Source: Rhea pennata (lineage: Eukaryota; Chordata; Aves; Rheiformes; Rheidae). From it: 64,000 nt of DNA. Where the stretch lies: contig NC_084663.1 of NCBI RefSeq assembly GCF_028389875.1, positions 204,941,876-205,005,875 on the forward strand, in the 5' to 3' direction. Below, piece by piece: positions 63,001-64,000 of this stretch. The position numbers and the translations under genes are program-made. Below the pieces are notes generated by a model that was not told the DNA's origin, made no database searches, and saw only the letters and a list, made by a program, of their open reading frames with translations. Every line of letters begins with the position of its first letter. The first letter of the stretch is position 1.

Positions 63001-63508
63001 AAAAGAGGGACCATCTGCAGCTATCCACCTGCCATGCTATGCTGCATCTTGTCAGTTGTGTTTTGAGTAGCCCTGAAAAAGAAAGATTAATACTGCAGAG
63101 ACAGGAAGATAGGTGATCATGGGATCACTGCGTTAATAACCTCAGTCTATAACTGTCAAACTTCTGCAAGTTCTGCATCAATCTGCAAATGCAGCAGACT
63201 GCTTTAAAGGGTTTGAGAACCTGATGGTGTGTCTAAATATAATATGTGGGGTTTTAGGAGCTTTTATTTATTTGTTAATTTTAAAGAAATAACAACATAC
63301 AGAAAAACAGTGATTTTCTTTACATTTCAGTGTGCTAGCAACAGAAGTATTTTGTGTGTACTTGCTCTAGAGAAGTTTCTGTAAGAGCTTTAAGATAAGT
63401 TTGAAGTGCACATTTTAAGTGTGTAGAAAGTTGCACACTGCATGACTTACCTCCAGCAAGCTCCTCCAAACTTGGAACATGAAAAGCAAATCTCTCGACT
63501 TTGGCCAT
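54008..63508 (-). CDS. C11orf54: Ester hydrolase C11orf54 (PTD012), 8 coding exons, 316 aa
   Basis: Orthologue of human C11orf54 (315 aa), a zinc-binding protein with ester hydrolase activity found in nucleus and cytosol. Coding exons in transcript order: 63508-63451, 61496-61398, 60461-60388, 59601-59500, 57525-57349, 56580-56431, 55847-55731, 54181-54008; frame is kept throughout. Conserved blocks are FHVPSLEELAG, VSVVDCPDLT, ADVGGVPYLLPLV, LPGAFILGAGA, VNGSYIAQINPADKGCLLEK, LLANLYASEGQPGK, GMGGTFIIQKGK, EMKAPLVC and the C-terminal YLGYFLPAELLFRID. The zinc motif HxH-x9-H is intact as H267, H269 and H279 within EHTHCFSHHGEGGHYH. The ending PKETHMVGRD matches human PKETHSIGRD. An acceptor-like AG lies just before the start codon, so a non-coding first exon probably lies off the right edge. 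Confidence 0.96.
54480..54660. repeat. Possible old amniote repeat relic with T-run
   Basis: A T-run at about 54478-54495 is followed by sequence with the phrase aaccccattgtgctgaat, which recalls a repeat common in reptiles and birds. The match is short and from memory. It lies upstream of exon 8 in C11orf54 intron 7. Confidence 0.3.
57975..58050. repeat. Possible old amniote repeat relic
   Basis: Phrases of the type tctcactgaagtcagtagca and cattaacttcaacg resemble an abundant old amniote repeat in which a segment about 'ttgaagtcaatgg' recurs. It lies in C11orf54 intron 4. Family not assigned. Confidence 0.25.
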
Positions 63509-64000
63509 TTCCTAATTTGTATGGTTTTCTTCAAATCAGAAATCACAATGTTCCAAGCTCTAGAAGTAACCAATCTGTTAACAAGGATAATGGTTTAACA
63601 ATTAAAACTGGCTTGTATCTGCATGCTATTCTTTGATATATAACTTATTTTGCAATTTCACCCAAGACTGCAGAGACAGTAGAACTGTAATTCTGCTATT
63701 AAAGGAAAGTTTATTGTTAATTTTCTTATGCACTTTGGAAGAGGACATATCTGTCAACTCTACAGCAGGTTCAGAGAATTACACATGCTAATCCTCAAGC
63801 TTACAGCTATAGGTAAAATACAGGCTAAATTGAAATCAGTTCAAGAGACAAGTCAGTGAGCTACCTGTCCTTTGTAAGGCTGAAGCAATCATTTAAAAAC
63901 AAACAAACAAACAAACAAACAAACAAAAAAGTGGGCTTTTCTGAGCACATTAGCAGCCTCCTCAGGTCCTTCTCTACTTTGATGTTTACTTTCCCAGCAT
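63509..64000. other. Upstream part of C11orf54, no further coding exon seen
   Basis: This is probably 5' intron sequence of C11orf54. It contains a CAAA short tandem repeat of about eight units at 63896-63930. No CpG island is present, so the promoter is likely beyond the window. Confidence 0.5.
63896..63930. repeat. CAAA short tandem repeat
   Basis: About seven to eight consecutive CAAA units end in an A-run. Confidence 0.9.

Overview
The window is vertebrate nuclear DNA, most probably from a bird. Its genes are split by GT-AG introns, two promoters lie in CpG islands, and its recognisable repeats are CR1 LINE pieces of the avian type plus a few old amniote repeat relics. The gene order VSTM5 (+), MED17 (-), C11orf54 (-) matches, in mirror image, what I recall of human 11q21. 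The species cannot be told from the sequence.

Layout, left to right. 1-6.5 kb: no recognised gene; there is a small GC-rich block near 5.3 kb that may belong to the 5' end of the next gene. 6.57-15.84 kb (+): an eight-coding-exon gene for a sodium/choline symporter of the SLC5A7 (CHT1) family. The model reads through without a break to 544 residues. It is a paralogue in a place where mammals do not have SLC5A7, and one of its introns is GC-AG. 15.8-29 kb: a gene-poor stretch. It holds one clear relic near 19.6 kb that resembles coding exon 1 of the choline transporter-like gene, probably the remains of a tandem copy, and CpG-dense patches from 27.2 kb on. 29.4-38 kb (+): VSTM5, four coding exons, 198 residues, with a CpG-island promoter. 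38-40.2 kb: a simple-repeat-bearing gap between convergent genes. 40.2-53.3 kb (-): MED17, twelve coding exons, 643 residues, CpG-island promoter, with a long CR1 in its last intron and a short CR1 piece in intron 2. 53.9-63.5 kb (-): C11orf54, eight coding exons, 316 residues, a zinc-dependent ester hydrolase family protein; its 5' untranslated exon and promoter probably lie beyond the right edge.

The genes do not form a functional cluster: a membrane solute carrier, a small immunoglobulin-like membrane protein of neurons, a subunit of the Mediator head and a nuclear/cytosolic hydrolase. Exon borders were set by hand from splice signals, preserved reading frame and remembered human protein sequences; no alignment was run. 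All four models keep frame across every junction. The most interesting items are the extra choline transporter-like gene with its shortened tail, its relic partner at 19.6 kb, and several perfect inverted repeats in introns.
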